Shown here: one piece after another, positions 1 to 6,324 of the stretch
How the letters are laid out: each line of letters opens with the position of its first letter
Numbering within the stretch: position 1 is the first letter of the stretch
Assembly: GCA_934292805.1 (NCBI GenBank)
Contig: CAKQXQ010000013.1
Coordinates: 1-61,633, forward strand
Direction: 5' to 3'
Source of the DNA: an uncultured Roseburia sp.
GTDB lineage: Bacteria; Bacillota; Clostridia; Lachnospirales; Lachnospiraceae
Length of the DNA stretch: 61,633 nt
The notes under the pieces: generated by a model
The model's database searches: none
What the model was told of the DNA's origin: nothing
The model's input: the letters and a program-made list of their open reading frames with translations, nothing else
Program-made: the position numbers and the translations under genes

Positions 1-78
1 ATGTTAGCAGAGATGGCAGTTAACGATGCAGCCGGATTTGCAGCACTTGCAGAAGTAGCTAAGAAGGCAGTTGCCTAA
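1..78 (+). CDS. rplT: 50S ribosomal protein L20, C-terminal end (partial)
   Basis: Only the last 25 codons are in the window; the gene begins upstream. The residues (…AVNDAAGFAALAEVAKK…) fit the conserved C-terminal helix of bacterial L20, which binds 23S rRNA early in 50S assembly. L20 normally closes an infC-rpmI-rplT operon, and a strong intrinsic terminator follows 12 bases after the stop, as expected for an operon end. The assignment rests on a short stretch, but the match to the L20 ending is distinctive. Confidence 0.85.
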   Translation: MLAEMAVNDAAGFAALAEVAKKAVA

Positions 79-90
79 GAATTTTTAAAA

Positions 91-123
91 CCCCGGAAAT
101 CCAGTATTTCCGGGGTTTTTCTT
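91..123 (+). terminator. Intrinsic terminator of the rplT operon
   Basis: A perfect 10-bp stem (CCCCGGAAAT / ATTTCCGGGG) with a 5-nt loop is followed directly by TTTTT. It separates rplT from the regulator gene, whose start codon is only about 20 bases further on. Confidence 0.95.
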
Positions 124-143
124 TGGATTGAGGTGTTTCTATT

Positions 144-1088
144 GTGAAAGAAATATTTTTAGGGGAAGTGATTCGCCAGCGGCGGTTGGAACTGGGACTT
201 ACACAGGAGGAACTGTGCGAAGGGATTTGTGAACCTATGACAATATCGAGATTTGAAAATGGACGACAAACTCCATCCCGTAACCGCACGAAAGCACTTT
301 TTCAGCGATTGGGATTGCCGGATGACAGGTTTTATGGATTGCTGAGTGCCAAAGAACTGGAAATCAGTAATTTGGAAAAGGAAATCACCAGTTGCCATGT
401 ACGGTTTGTAAGAGCTGCTCCAGAGGAGAAAAATAAAATTCGGGAAGAAACATTCATAAAGCATCGAGAATTGGAGAGGGTGATAGACAAAGATGACACG
501 CTTTCCAGACAACTGATTCTTCGTTCTAAATTTCTTTTGGGTACGGAGAATGGTCCGTACAGTCTGGATGAGGGACTTCCTATGCTGTTGGAAGCAATGC
601 ACCTGACATCTCCCAAATTTGATCTGGATTCGATTGGACGTGGATTGTACACGGAGAATGAGATTAAGTTAATCAATAATATGGCAAATTGCTATATCCG
701 AGCGGAACGTCACTATGATGCGATTGATATTCTGAAGCCACTGCTTCATTATTTACAAACCAAGTTGAAGAATATTCCGCCTAATCGGGCACAGATTCCC
801 ATGGTGGCTTTCAACTATGCCAGGGAGCTTGAAATCGTGAAAAGGTTCGATGATGCCATAGAGATAGCAGAATATGCCAGAAGAATATGCATTGATTATG
901 GTGTGTATACTTCTCTTTCCAGTATCTTAATGATTTTGGCAGAATGTTATTATCATCAAGGAAATCGGGAAAAAAGCGTTGAGTTGTACCATCAGGCATA
1001 CTATCTTTTTAAGATAATTGAAGATGAAGATAATCTTACTATTATTAAAACTGAAGCGAAGAAATTTCTGGGATTAGAACTGAATTGA
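144..1088 (+). CDS. XRE-family HTH regulator with TPR-like C-terminal half (Rgg/RNPP-like)
   Basis: A 314-aa protein. Residues about 7-60 form a Cro/C1-type helix-turn-helix (…RRLELGLTQEEL… ISRFENGRQTPS). The remainder is all-helical with TPR-like repeats (residues about 150-310, including an AECYYHQGNREKS segment). This architecture is that of RNPP/Rgg regulators, which usually bind a short peptide in the TPR groove. The start is GTG, with a GAGGTG ribosome-binding site 8 bases before it. Only about 20 bases separate it from the rplT terminator, so there is little room for its own promoter and it may depend on read-through. Its own terminator follows, then a perfect palindrome and an ABC exporter, which is the likely target. 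The peptide ligand, if any, is not identified. Confidence 0.8.
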   Translation: MKEIFLGEVIRQRRLELGLTQEELCEGICEPMTISRFENGRQTPSRNRTKALFQRLGLPDDRFYGLLSAKELEISNLEKEITSCHVRFVRAAPEEKNKIREETFIKHRELERVIDKDDTLSRQLILRSKFLLGTENGPYSLDEGLPMLLEAMHLTSPKFDLDSIGRGLYTENEIKLINNMANCYIRAERHYDAIDILKPLLHYLQTKLKNIPPNRAQIPMVAFNYARELEIVKRFDDAIEIAEYARRICIDYGVYTSLSSILMILAECYYHQGNREKSVELYHQAYYLFKIIEDEDNLTIIKTEAKKFLGLELN

Positions 1089-1095
1089 CATCACA

Positions 1096-1127
1096 AAAAC
1101 CGTCAAACAATATTGTTTGGCGGTTTT
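1096..1127 (+). terminator. Intrinsic terminator after the XRE regulator
   Basis: Stem CCGTCAAACAA / TTGTTTGGCGG (11 bp, one G-T pair) followed by TTTTT, beginning within 15 bases of the regulator stop codon. Confidence 0.85.
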
Positions 1128-1171
1128 TGCTGCTTATTTTAGAAGCTGTCAGGTTTATCGCTTTAGGTTTG

Positions 1172-1201
1172 CTTTTTAACATAAAACGATATGTTAAAAA
1201 G
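1172..1201. promoter_or_regulatory. Perfect 12-bp inverted repeat, candidate operator of the exporter gene
   Basis: CTTTTTAACATA and TATGTTAAAAAG are exact reverse complements separated by 6 bases. The site lies between the XRE regulator and the ABC exporter. It is not followed by a T-run, so it is not a terminator. It overlaps weak promoter-like hexamers (TTTATC at 1154, TAACAT at 1177, 17-bp spacing). A symmetric 30-bp site next to a dimeric HTH regulator suggests an operator. That function is inferred. Confidence 0.6.
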
Positions 1202-1286
1202 TGGAAATTTACGATATGCTGTCAATGCAGCAGGGAAAATAGCAGCTGCTCCGTAGAATTATCGAAAATGAAGGGGAATGGAAAGA

Positions 1287-2891
1287 ATGTTTTACTATAT
1301 AAAAAAATTTTGGAAAATCAATATACTTGCATGTGCGTTCCAGGTGATTACTTACGGAATACAGGTGCTTCTGAATTTGGTTCAGATGCAGCTATTCCAG
1401 CAGATCATAGATAAGGATTTTCGAAACTTTTTATTCTGGCTTTTCGTGACATTGGCTGGTTGGGCTGGATATTTTCTGTCCAGAAGTATTCAGATATATT
1501 GTCAGGGACGAGCAATCAAAGCGATGAACAATCATCTTCGGCTGGACATGGCAGCAACGCTTTGGCAAAAATCATATGGAGATTTTCATGCCATAGACAG
1601 TGGAGAATACCTTTCATGGTTTACAAATGATGTACGGCAGATTGAAATTCTGGCCTGGGAACCTTTTTACCAAATAGTTGGACTGGCTGCACAGGTGCTT
1701 TGGAGCATTGGAGCATTGACTTTCCTGCATTGGTCATTACTTCTGGCTTCTATGGCTACAACCATTATTATGATGATCGCACCAAAACTTTTTGAAAAAA
1801 CGATGGAACGAATGGGAAAGGAAAATTCCATTGCACAGGCTGATGGTGTCAGCAAATTTAAAGATCTGCTTGGAGGGTACGAGATTCTGCGTGCATTTGG
1901 ACATGCCAAGAGATTTGCAGAAAGATGTGTAACCACCAGTGAGCAGATGGAACAGCCTTCCTTTAGACAAAAATATATGAGTGGTATGATAGGGGGAGGT
2001 ATGGGATTCTTAGTGATTTTTTGCCAGGTGATGACGAATATTTTAATTGGATTTTTATCGATTCAAGGAATAATCATTCAATCTGCACTCTTTGGAGGAG
2101 GAAGCTTGTGTGGTGCTGTGAGCAATGGTCTCAACGATATAACAAATTTAAGATTGTCATTTGCAGCAAGTAACGCTTATTTCCGGAAAATAAGTAATCA
2201 TGCAGGGGATGTACCGCAACAAAGAAATTCAAACTATGTGTCAGACTGTACAACAATTAAAATGGAAAACATTTCTTTTGCATATGGAAATAAGCTGGTT
2301 TTGAAGAATCAGTCTTTCCAGTTTGAAAAAGGTGGCAAGTATGCGATTATTGGTCCTTCTGGTTGTGGTAAATCAACGGTTTTGAAGTTGCTTCTTGGCT
2401 GGCTGCCTGACTATCAGGGCAGAATTTGTTTTGATGACAGGGATGCTGGAACATTCACTCAGGAGCAACTGTTTCAACAGATGAGTTACATCGAACAGGA
2501 TGTATTTCTTTTCAATTCCACCATCAGGGATAATGTTACTCTGGGCTTTGATTATACAGAGGAAATGCTGAATCAAGCGATCAAGGGCAGTTCGCTGGAA
2601 GGAGATATGATCAATATGCCTTTGGGATTAGATACACCTGTGGGTGAGAATGGCAATAATTTGTCAGGTGGACAGAAACAGCGAGTTGCAATTGCACGTG
2701 CATTGATTCACAGGCGTTCCATTCTCCTGGTAGATGAAGGAACAAGTGCATTGGATCAGAAAAATGCAGATATTGTGGAGCAGAGCCTGTTGAGCAACCC
2801 GGATCTGACATTGATTCTCGTCAGTCATCATCTGTCTCCGGAACGAAAGGCACAGTTTACGAAGGTCTATGAAATGAAACCTGTTTCATAA
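1287..2891 (+). CDS. ABC exporter, fused permease and ATPase
   Basis: A half-transporter of the ABCB/MsbA-like exporter type. The N-terminal ~300 residues contain several hydrophobic segments (type I exporter membrane domain). The nucleotide-binding domain has Walker A GPSGCGKST (near residue 356), the signature LSGGQKQRV (near 458) and Walker B with catalytic Glu (LLVDEG, near 481), so it should hydrolyse ATP as a homodimer. An in-frame ATG lies at 1278, but AAGGGG at 1271-1276 is correctly spaced for the ATG at 1287, which I chose. No C39 peptidase domain is present, so a double-glycine leader peptidase role is unlikely. The substrate (peptide, lipid or drug) is unknown. The adjacent XRE-TPR gene and the palindrome upstream suggest it is the regulator's target. 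It ends 28 bases from a convergent gene with no clear terminator. Confidence 0.85.
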   Translation: MFYYIKKFWKINILACAFQVITYGIQVLLNLVQMQLFQQIIDKDFRNFLFWLFVTLAGWAGYFLSRSIQIYCQGRAIKAMNNHLRLDMAATLWQKSYGDFHAIDSGEYLSWFTNDVRQIEILAWEPFYQIVGLAAQVLWSIGALTFLHWSLLLASMATTIIMMIAPKLFEKTMERMGKENSIAQADGVSKFKDLLGGYEILRAFGHAKRFAERCVTTSEQMEQPSFRQKYMSGMIGGGMGFLVIFCQVMTNILIGFLSIQGIIIQSALFGGGSLCGAVSNGLNDITNLRLSFAASNAYFRKISNHAGDVPQQRNSNYVSDCTTIKMENISFAYGNKLVLKNQSFQFEKGGKYAIIGPSGCGKSTVLKLLLGWLPDYQGRICFDDRDAGTFTQEQLFQQMSYIEQDVFLFNSTIRDNVTLGFDYTEEMLNQAIKGSSLEGDMINMPLGLDTPVGENGNNLSGGQKQRVAIARALIHRRSILLVDEGTSALDQKNADIVEQSLLSNPDLTLILVSHHLSPERKAQFTKVYEMKPVS

Positions 2892-2919
2892 AAGTTTTGC
2901 CATTCATTAATTTTAATAT

Positions 2920-3756
2920 TCAGTTGGACTTTTTATGCAGATTCCGAAACTCCGACGGTGGCATCTGTTTCATTTTATGGAATGTTTTTGAAAAATAAAG
3001 TCCGTTGTCAAAACCAATTGAATTTGCAATCGCAGTAACTGACAAATCTGAATGCTCCAGAAGATAGCACGCCTGTTTCATACGAAAATCCGTAAGATAT
3101 TCCTTTGGAGACTGGCCGAGGACTGATTCGAAGGAACGGAACAACTGGCTTCGGCTTAAGCCGACATAAGATGCAATATCCTCCACTGTAATAGGATAGG
3201 AGTAATTGGAAGAAATATATTCAATCCCTTTCTGTACATAGCTGCTGGCAGAGTTTTGGATCGTGTTTGTTGTTGCTCCATGCATGAAGAGTGCAAGCAT
3301 TGTATAGAGGCGTCCGGTCATCTCTACAGCGTGTTCAAACTCATTTCCTCTGGCGTCATAAATATGGAGAATCTGTCTGTGAATGGATTCACCCAGTGGT
3401 GTGTGTGCGATAACAGGTCTTTCTGTCGAAAAATCCGTTGCCTTTAAGATCATCGAGGCATCACTTCCGGTAAAACCAACCCATGCATACTCCCACGGAT
3501 CGGTTTCATCTGCAAAATATAATACTTCCGTGTTTGGGTAGACGAGAAAAGAATCTCCTGCCTGCAGCGTGAAGGTTGTATTTTTGATTTTATAATATCC
3601 CTTTCCGGAAATGATATAATGGATCAGATAATGGTCACGGATTCCGGGACCCCACTGGTAGAGCGGGTCACATTTTTGGAATCCAACATTGTAGACAGAC
3701 AGTGATACAAGTTCTTTTTCGGTCACTTTGTAAGAATTTTTATAATTTTGATTCAT
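2920..3756 (-). CDS. AraC-family transcriptional regulator with N-terminal cupin
   Basis: A 278-aa protein. The N-terminal ~150 residues resemble the sugar-sensing AraC cupin (GKGYYKI… LQAGDSFLVYPN). The C-terminal ~100 residues carry two helix-turn-helix motifs typical of AraC/XylS proteins (IASYVGLSRSQLFRSF; IANSIGFDNGLYFSKTFH; ending PPSEFR). The start is supported by GGGAGG upstream on the minus strand. Regulators of this form commonly control carbohydrate uptake or glycosidase genes. The divergent neighbour is galE, but no shared operator is evident, so the target is unknown. Confidence 0.85.
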   Translation of the reverse strand: MNQNYKNSYKVTEKELVSLSVYNVGFQKCDPLYQWGPGIRDHYLIHYIISGKGYYKIKNTTFTLQAGDSFLVYPNTEVLYFADETDPWEYAWVGFTGSDASMILKATDFSTERPVIAHTPLGESIHRQILHIYDARGNEFEHAVEMTGRLYTMLALFMHGATTNTIQNSASSYVQKGIEYISSNYSYPITVEDIASYVGLSRSQLFRSFESVLGQSPKEYLTDFRMKQACYLLEHSDLSVTAIANSIGFDNGLYFSKTFHKMKQMPPSEFRNLHKKSN

Positions 3757-3996
3757 AAAAAGGATTGCCTCCCTGCAGCAATGTGAAAATTATGACAATC
3801 GTAAATATTTTTTAATAAAATATAAAGACATTTTTAGTATCATAAAACATTGTATTTATTTCTATTATATAAAGTATAAAAGGAACATGCAACATTTTTA
3901 CATATGTTTTACACATTTTAGTCTATACAATTCATAGAAGGTGCGTTAAGATAGACGCATAGAAAAAAAGATTTTGCAAAACACAAGGAGGAGCAT
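3757..3996. other. AT-rich divergent intergenic region (araC-type gene | galE)
   Basis: 240 bases, strongly AT-rich, separating divergent genes. Near-promoter sequences are present (for example TTTACA at 3908 and TATACA at 3924), but no pair has correct spacing, so I make no firm promoter call. A small hairpin TGCGT…ACGCA lies at about 3942-3959 in the presumed galE leader. The galE ribosome-binding site AAGGAGGAG ends 4 bases before its ATG. Confidence 0.4.
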
Positions 3997-5013
3997 ATGA
4001 CGATTTTAGTAGCAGGTGGTGCCGGATATATCGGAAGCCATACATGTGTGGAATTACAGAACGCAGGATACGATGTTGTAGTCGTAGATAATTTGAGCAA
4101 CTCTTCTGAGAAATGCCTGGATCGTGTAGAGGCATTGACCGGAAAGAAAGTTACTTTTTACAAAGGCGATATTTTAGACAGGGAATTTTTAAATAAAGTA
4201 TTTGAGACAGAGAAGATTGATGCAGTAATCAACTTTGCCGGATTAAAGGCAGTAGGAGAGTCTGTGGCAAAGCCATGGGAGTATTACAACAATAATATTG
4301 CCGGTACACTTGTGCTTGTTGATGTTATGAGACAGCATGGATGCAAGAACATTATTTTCTCATCCTCAGCAACTGTATATGGAGATCCGGTAGAAATCCC
4401 GATCACAGAGAATTGCCCGAAGGGTGAATGTACCAATCCATATGGCTGGACCAAATCTATGCTGGAACAGATTTTATCTGATATCCAGAAAGCAGATCCG
4501 GAATGGAATGTGATCCTGCTTCGTTACTTCAATCCGATCGGAGCACATAAGAGTGGTACTATCGGAGAGAATCCAAACGGTATCCCGAACAACCTCATGC
4601 CATATGTTACACAGGTTGCTGTAGGTAAATTAAAAGAACTTGGCGTATTTGGAAATGATTATGACACACCGGACGGAACAGGAGTCAGAGATTATATCCA
4701 TGTAGTAGATCTTGCAGTTGGTCATGTAAAAGCATTAAAGAAGATCAAAGAGAACGCGGGACTGTGTATTTATAACCTTGGAACAGGTCATGGATACAGT
4801 GTTCTTGATATTGTTAAGAATTTTGAAAAGGCAACAGGTGTAAAGGTTCCATATGTGATCAAACCAAGAAGACCTGGTGATATTGCAGCATGCTATTGTG
4901 ATCCTACAAAGGCAAAAGAGGAACTTGGATGGGTTGCACAGTATGGTATCGAAGATATGTGTGCAGATTCATGGAGATGGCAGAAGAATAATCCGAATGG
5001 TTATGAGGATTAA
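3997..5013 (+). CDS. galE: UDP-glucose 4-epimerase
   Basis: A 338-aa extended short-chain dehydrogenase that interconverts UDP-glucose and UDP-galactose (Leloir pathway, and supply of galactosyl donors for surface glycans). Visible hallmarks are the NAD-binding glycine motif GGAGYIGSH at residues 7-15, the catalytic Tyr-xxx-Lys (Y149GWTK153) and the GalE-typical GTGVRDYIHV segment. The length matches the family. The start is set by a strong AAGGAGGAG ribosome-binding site. It stands alone, with a divergent AraC regulator upstream and tRNA genes downstream. No clear terminator separates it from the tRNA promoter. Confidence 0.96.
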   Translation: MTILVAGGAGYIGSHTCVELQNAGYDVVVVDNLSNSSEKCLDRVEALTGKKVTFYKGDILDREFLNKVFETEKIDAVINFAGLKAVGESVAKPWEYYNNNIAGTLVLVDVMRQHGCKNIIFSSSATVYGDPVEIPITENCPKGECTNPYGWTKSMLEQILSDIQKADPEWNVILLRYFNPIGAHKSGTIGENPNGIPNNLMPYVTQVAVGKLKELGVFGNDYDTPDGTGVRDYIHVVDLAVGHVKALKKIKENAGLCIYNLGTGHGYSVLDIVKNFEKATGVKVPYVIKPRRPGDIAACYCDPTKAKEELGWVAQYGIEDMCADSWRWQKNNPNGYED

Positions 5014-5099
5014 GACGACGTTTTGTATAAAAGCAAATTGCCATAATTGCATATGCTGCATATAAAATTCAAAAAATTAAAAAAATAATAAAAAAGTGC

Positions 5100-5128
5100 T
5101 TGCATTTTTCTTTCAGACATGATATAGT
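5100..5128 (+). promoter_or_regulatory. Sigma-A promoter of the tRNA-Glu cluster
   Basis: TTGCAT (5100-5105) and TATAGT (5123-5128) with exactly 17 bases between them, about 10 bases upstream of the first tRNA. Confidence 0.8.
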
Positions 5129-5138
5129 GTGCAAGCAT

Positions 5139-5210
5139 GGTTCGTTGGTCAAGCGGTTAAGACGCTGCCCTCTCACGGCAGAATCAGGGGTTCGATTCCC
5201 CTACGAACTG
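5139..5210 (+). tRNA. tRNA-Glu (anticodon CTC), copy 1 of 3
   Basis: A 72-nt cloverleaf. Acceptor arm GGTTCGT / ACGAACT (a G-U closing pair), anticodon stem CTGCC / GGCAG around loop CTCTCAC (anticodon CTC, reading GAG), and T-loop GTTCGATTC. The CCA end is not encoded. A short AACTG / CAGTT hairpin with a T-run overlaps the 3' end, which may aid processing or partial termination. Confidence 0.93.
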
Positions 5211-5239
5211 CTCAGCAGTTTTTATCAGATATGCATTAT

Positions 5240-5311
5240 GGTTCGTTGGTCAAGCGGTTAAGACGCTGCCCTCTCACGGCAGAATCAGGGGTTCGATTCC
5301 CCTACGAACTG
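5240..5311 (+). tRNA. tRNA-Glu (anticodon CTC), copy 2 of 3
   Basis: Identical in sequence to copy 1 and exactly 101 bases downstream. The 29-base spacer is also duplicated, with one C-to-T difference, so this is a recent tandem duplication of tRNA plus spacer. Confidence 0.93.
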
Positions 5312-5340
5312 CTCAGTAGTTTTTATCAGATATGCATTAT

Positions 5341-5412
5341 GGTTCGTTGGTCAAGCGGTTAAGACGCCGCCCTCTCACGGCGGAATCAGGGGTTCGATTC
5401 CCCTACGAACTG
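5341..5412 (+). tRNA. tRNA-Glu (anticodon CTC), copy 3 of 3
   Basis: Again 101 bases downstream. It differs from copies 1 and 2 only by a compensated change in the anticodon stem (CTGCC / GGCAG has become CCGCC / GGCGG, a T-A pair changed to C-G). The anticodon is still CTC. Confidence 0.93.
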
Positions 5413-5443
5413 CTCTGTTATTTTTATTAACAGCCCAACCCGG

Positions 5444-5477
5444 AATACCAAAGGCTTTTGCTTTTGGTATTTTTTTA
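5444..5477 (+). terminator. Intrinsic terminator of the tRNA-Glu cluster
   Basis: Stem AATACCAAA / TTTGGTATT followed by a run of seven Ts. The T-run merges directly into the first hairpin of the repeat element at 5475. Confidence 0.85.
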
Positions 5478-5604
5478 ATGTAATAGGAAACTTCGTTTCC
5501 ATTACATTAAAACGCTCCGCGAGGATCGCACTGCGGCGGATAAGAAATATGTCGCATATTGCGACCCGCCGCAGGCGGAGAATCTCGCAGACGAGATTCT
5601 TTTT
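5475..5604 (+). repeat. Multi-hairpin dispersed repeat, copy A
   Basis: A non-coding element of about 130 bases with three palindromic parts. Hairpin 1 (5475-5510) has outer arms TTAATGTAAT / ATTACATTAA and inner GGAAAC / GTTTCC. Hairpin 2 is nested: CTCCGC (5515-5520) with GCGGAG (5575-5580), TGCGGCGG (5532-5539) with CCGCCGCA (5566-5573), and inner GTCGCA / TGCGAC. Hairpin 3 is AGAATCTCG (5579-5587) / CGAGATTCT (5592-5600) followed by TTTT. A second copy lies in inverted orientation at 56842-56979, with four differences over the ~91-base core. There is no ORF inside, so the element would be non-autonomous. Confidence 0.9.
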
Positions 5605-5622
5605 AAGATTTCCTTAAAAAGC

Positions 5623-5651
5623 TTGCAAAATAAGGAAATAAGTGGTATGGT
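5623..5651 (+). promoter_or_regulatory. Sigma-A promoter of the rimP-nusA-infB operon
   Basis: TTGCAA (5623-5628) and TATGGT (5646-5651) with 17-base spacing. It starts 19 bases after repeat copy A and gives a leader of about 165 bases before rimP. Confidence 0.7.
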
Positions 5652-5675
5652 ATTTATGTAAACACGTTGGCTAGA

Positions 5676-5708
5676 TTGAGAGAGGAGAACCCTCTCTCAA
5701 TTTTATGT
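5676..5708 (+). promoter_or_regulatory. Leader hairpin of the rimP operon, possible attenuator
   Basis: A perfect 10-bp stem TTGAGAGAGG / CCTCTCTCAA with a 5-nt loop, followed by TTTTATGTTT, about 20 bases after the predicted transcription start. The T-run is imperfect, so it could be a weak terminator/attenuator or a stabilising 5' hairpin. An operon encoding NusA, which acts on hairpin-dependent pausing and termination, is a plausible place for such control. This is an inference. Confidence 0.45.
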
Positions 5709-5820
5709 TTAGGAGACAGTTAGCGGGACACAGGAATGGCAAACGGCTTACAGAATGTGATCTGTCGCAGATGTCTGCAGATAGATAAGAAAATTGAATA
5801 TGGAAGGAAGAAGTGTACAC

Positions 5821-6288
5821 ATGTCGAAAAAAGAGATGTATGAAGCACGCACTGAAGAACTCATCACACCTATTTTGAACCGCATGAATTTTGAACTTGT
5901 GGATGTGGAATATGTGAAAGAGGGAAGTATCTGGTATCTGAGAGTTTATATTGACAAAGAAGGCGGAATTACTTCTGATGACTGTGCAGATGTATCCAGA
6001 GAGATGAATGAGATTCTTGACAGAGAGGATTACGTGGAAGGTTCTTATACCTTTGAGGTGAGTTCTCCGGGTCTTGGAAGACCACTTAAGAAAGAAAAAG
6101 ATTATGTGAGAAGCATGGGAAAGGAACTTGAGATCCGGACTTATCGTGCGATCAACCGTGAGAAAGAATTCTATGGTATTTTAAAGGCTTATGATGCAGA
6201 CACGGTGACAATTGAGCAGGAAGATGGAACAGATCTTGTATTTGAGAGATCAAACATTGCATTGATCCGTCTTGCTTTTGACTTTTAG
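5821..6288 (+). CDS. rimP: Ribosome maturation factor RimP
   Basis: A 155-aa protein matching RimP throughout: an N-terminal alpha/beta domain (FELVDVEYVKEGSIWYLRVYID, residues about 20-41, and the VSSPGLGRPL segment) and a C-terminal SH3-like barrel. RimP binds the 30S subunit and assists late assembly. In-frame starts exist at 5794 (TTG) and 5800 (ATG), but AAGGAAG at 5804-5810 is spaced for the ATG at 5821, which I chose. It opens the operon rimP-nusA-ylxR-ylxQ-infB-rbfA, the classical bacterial order, and nusA follows after 36 bases. Confidence 0.95.
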   Translation: MSKKEMYEARTEELITPILNRMNFELVDVEYVKEGSIWYLRVYIDKEGGITSDDCADVSREMNEILDREDYVEGSYTFEVSSPGLGRPLKKEKDYVRSMGKELEIRTYRAINREKEFYGILKAYDADTVTIEQEDGTDLVFERSNIALIRLAFDF

Positions 6289-6324
6289 CGTAAAATAACA
6301 GAAAAAATAATGGAGGATAAAAAA

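Noticed and set aside
1085..1414. 109-codon ORF between the XRE regulator and the ABC exporter
   Set aside because: It runs across the regulator's terminator and the palindrome and continues out of frame into the exporter. It has no ribosome-binding site and resembles no protein.
5190..5230. True intrinsic terminators between the tandem tRNA genes
   Set aside because: AACTG / CAGTT plus TTTTT is only a 5-bp stem and overlaps the tRNA acceptor sequence; it is absent after copy 3. It is noted as a feature of the repeat unit but not called a terminator.
5129..5362. 77-codon ORF with internal peptide repeats
   Set aside because: It reads through two tRNA-Glu genes; the protein repeat is simply the 101-bp tRNA duplication translated.
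5705..5788. 27-codon ORF in the rimP leader (possible leader peptide)
   Set aside because: No ribosome-binding site; the ATG lies in the T-rich side of the leader hairpin. The codon content shows no amino-acid run typical of attenuation peptides.
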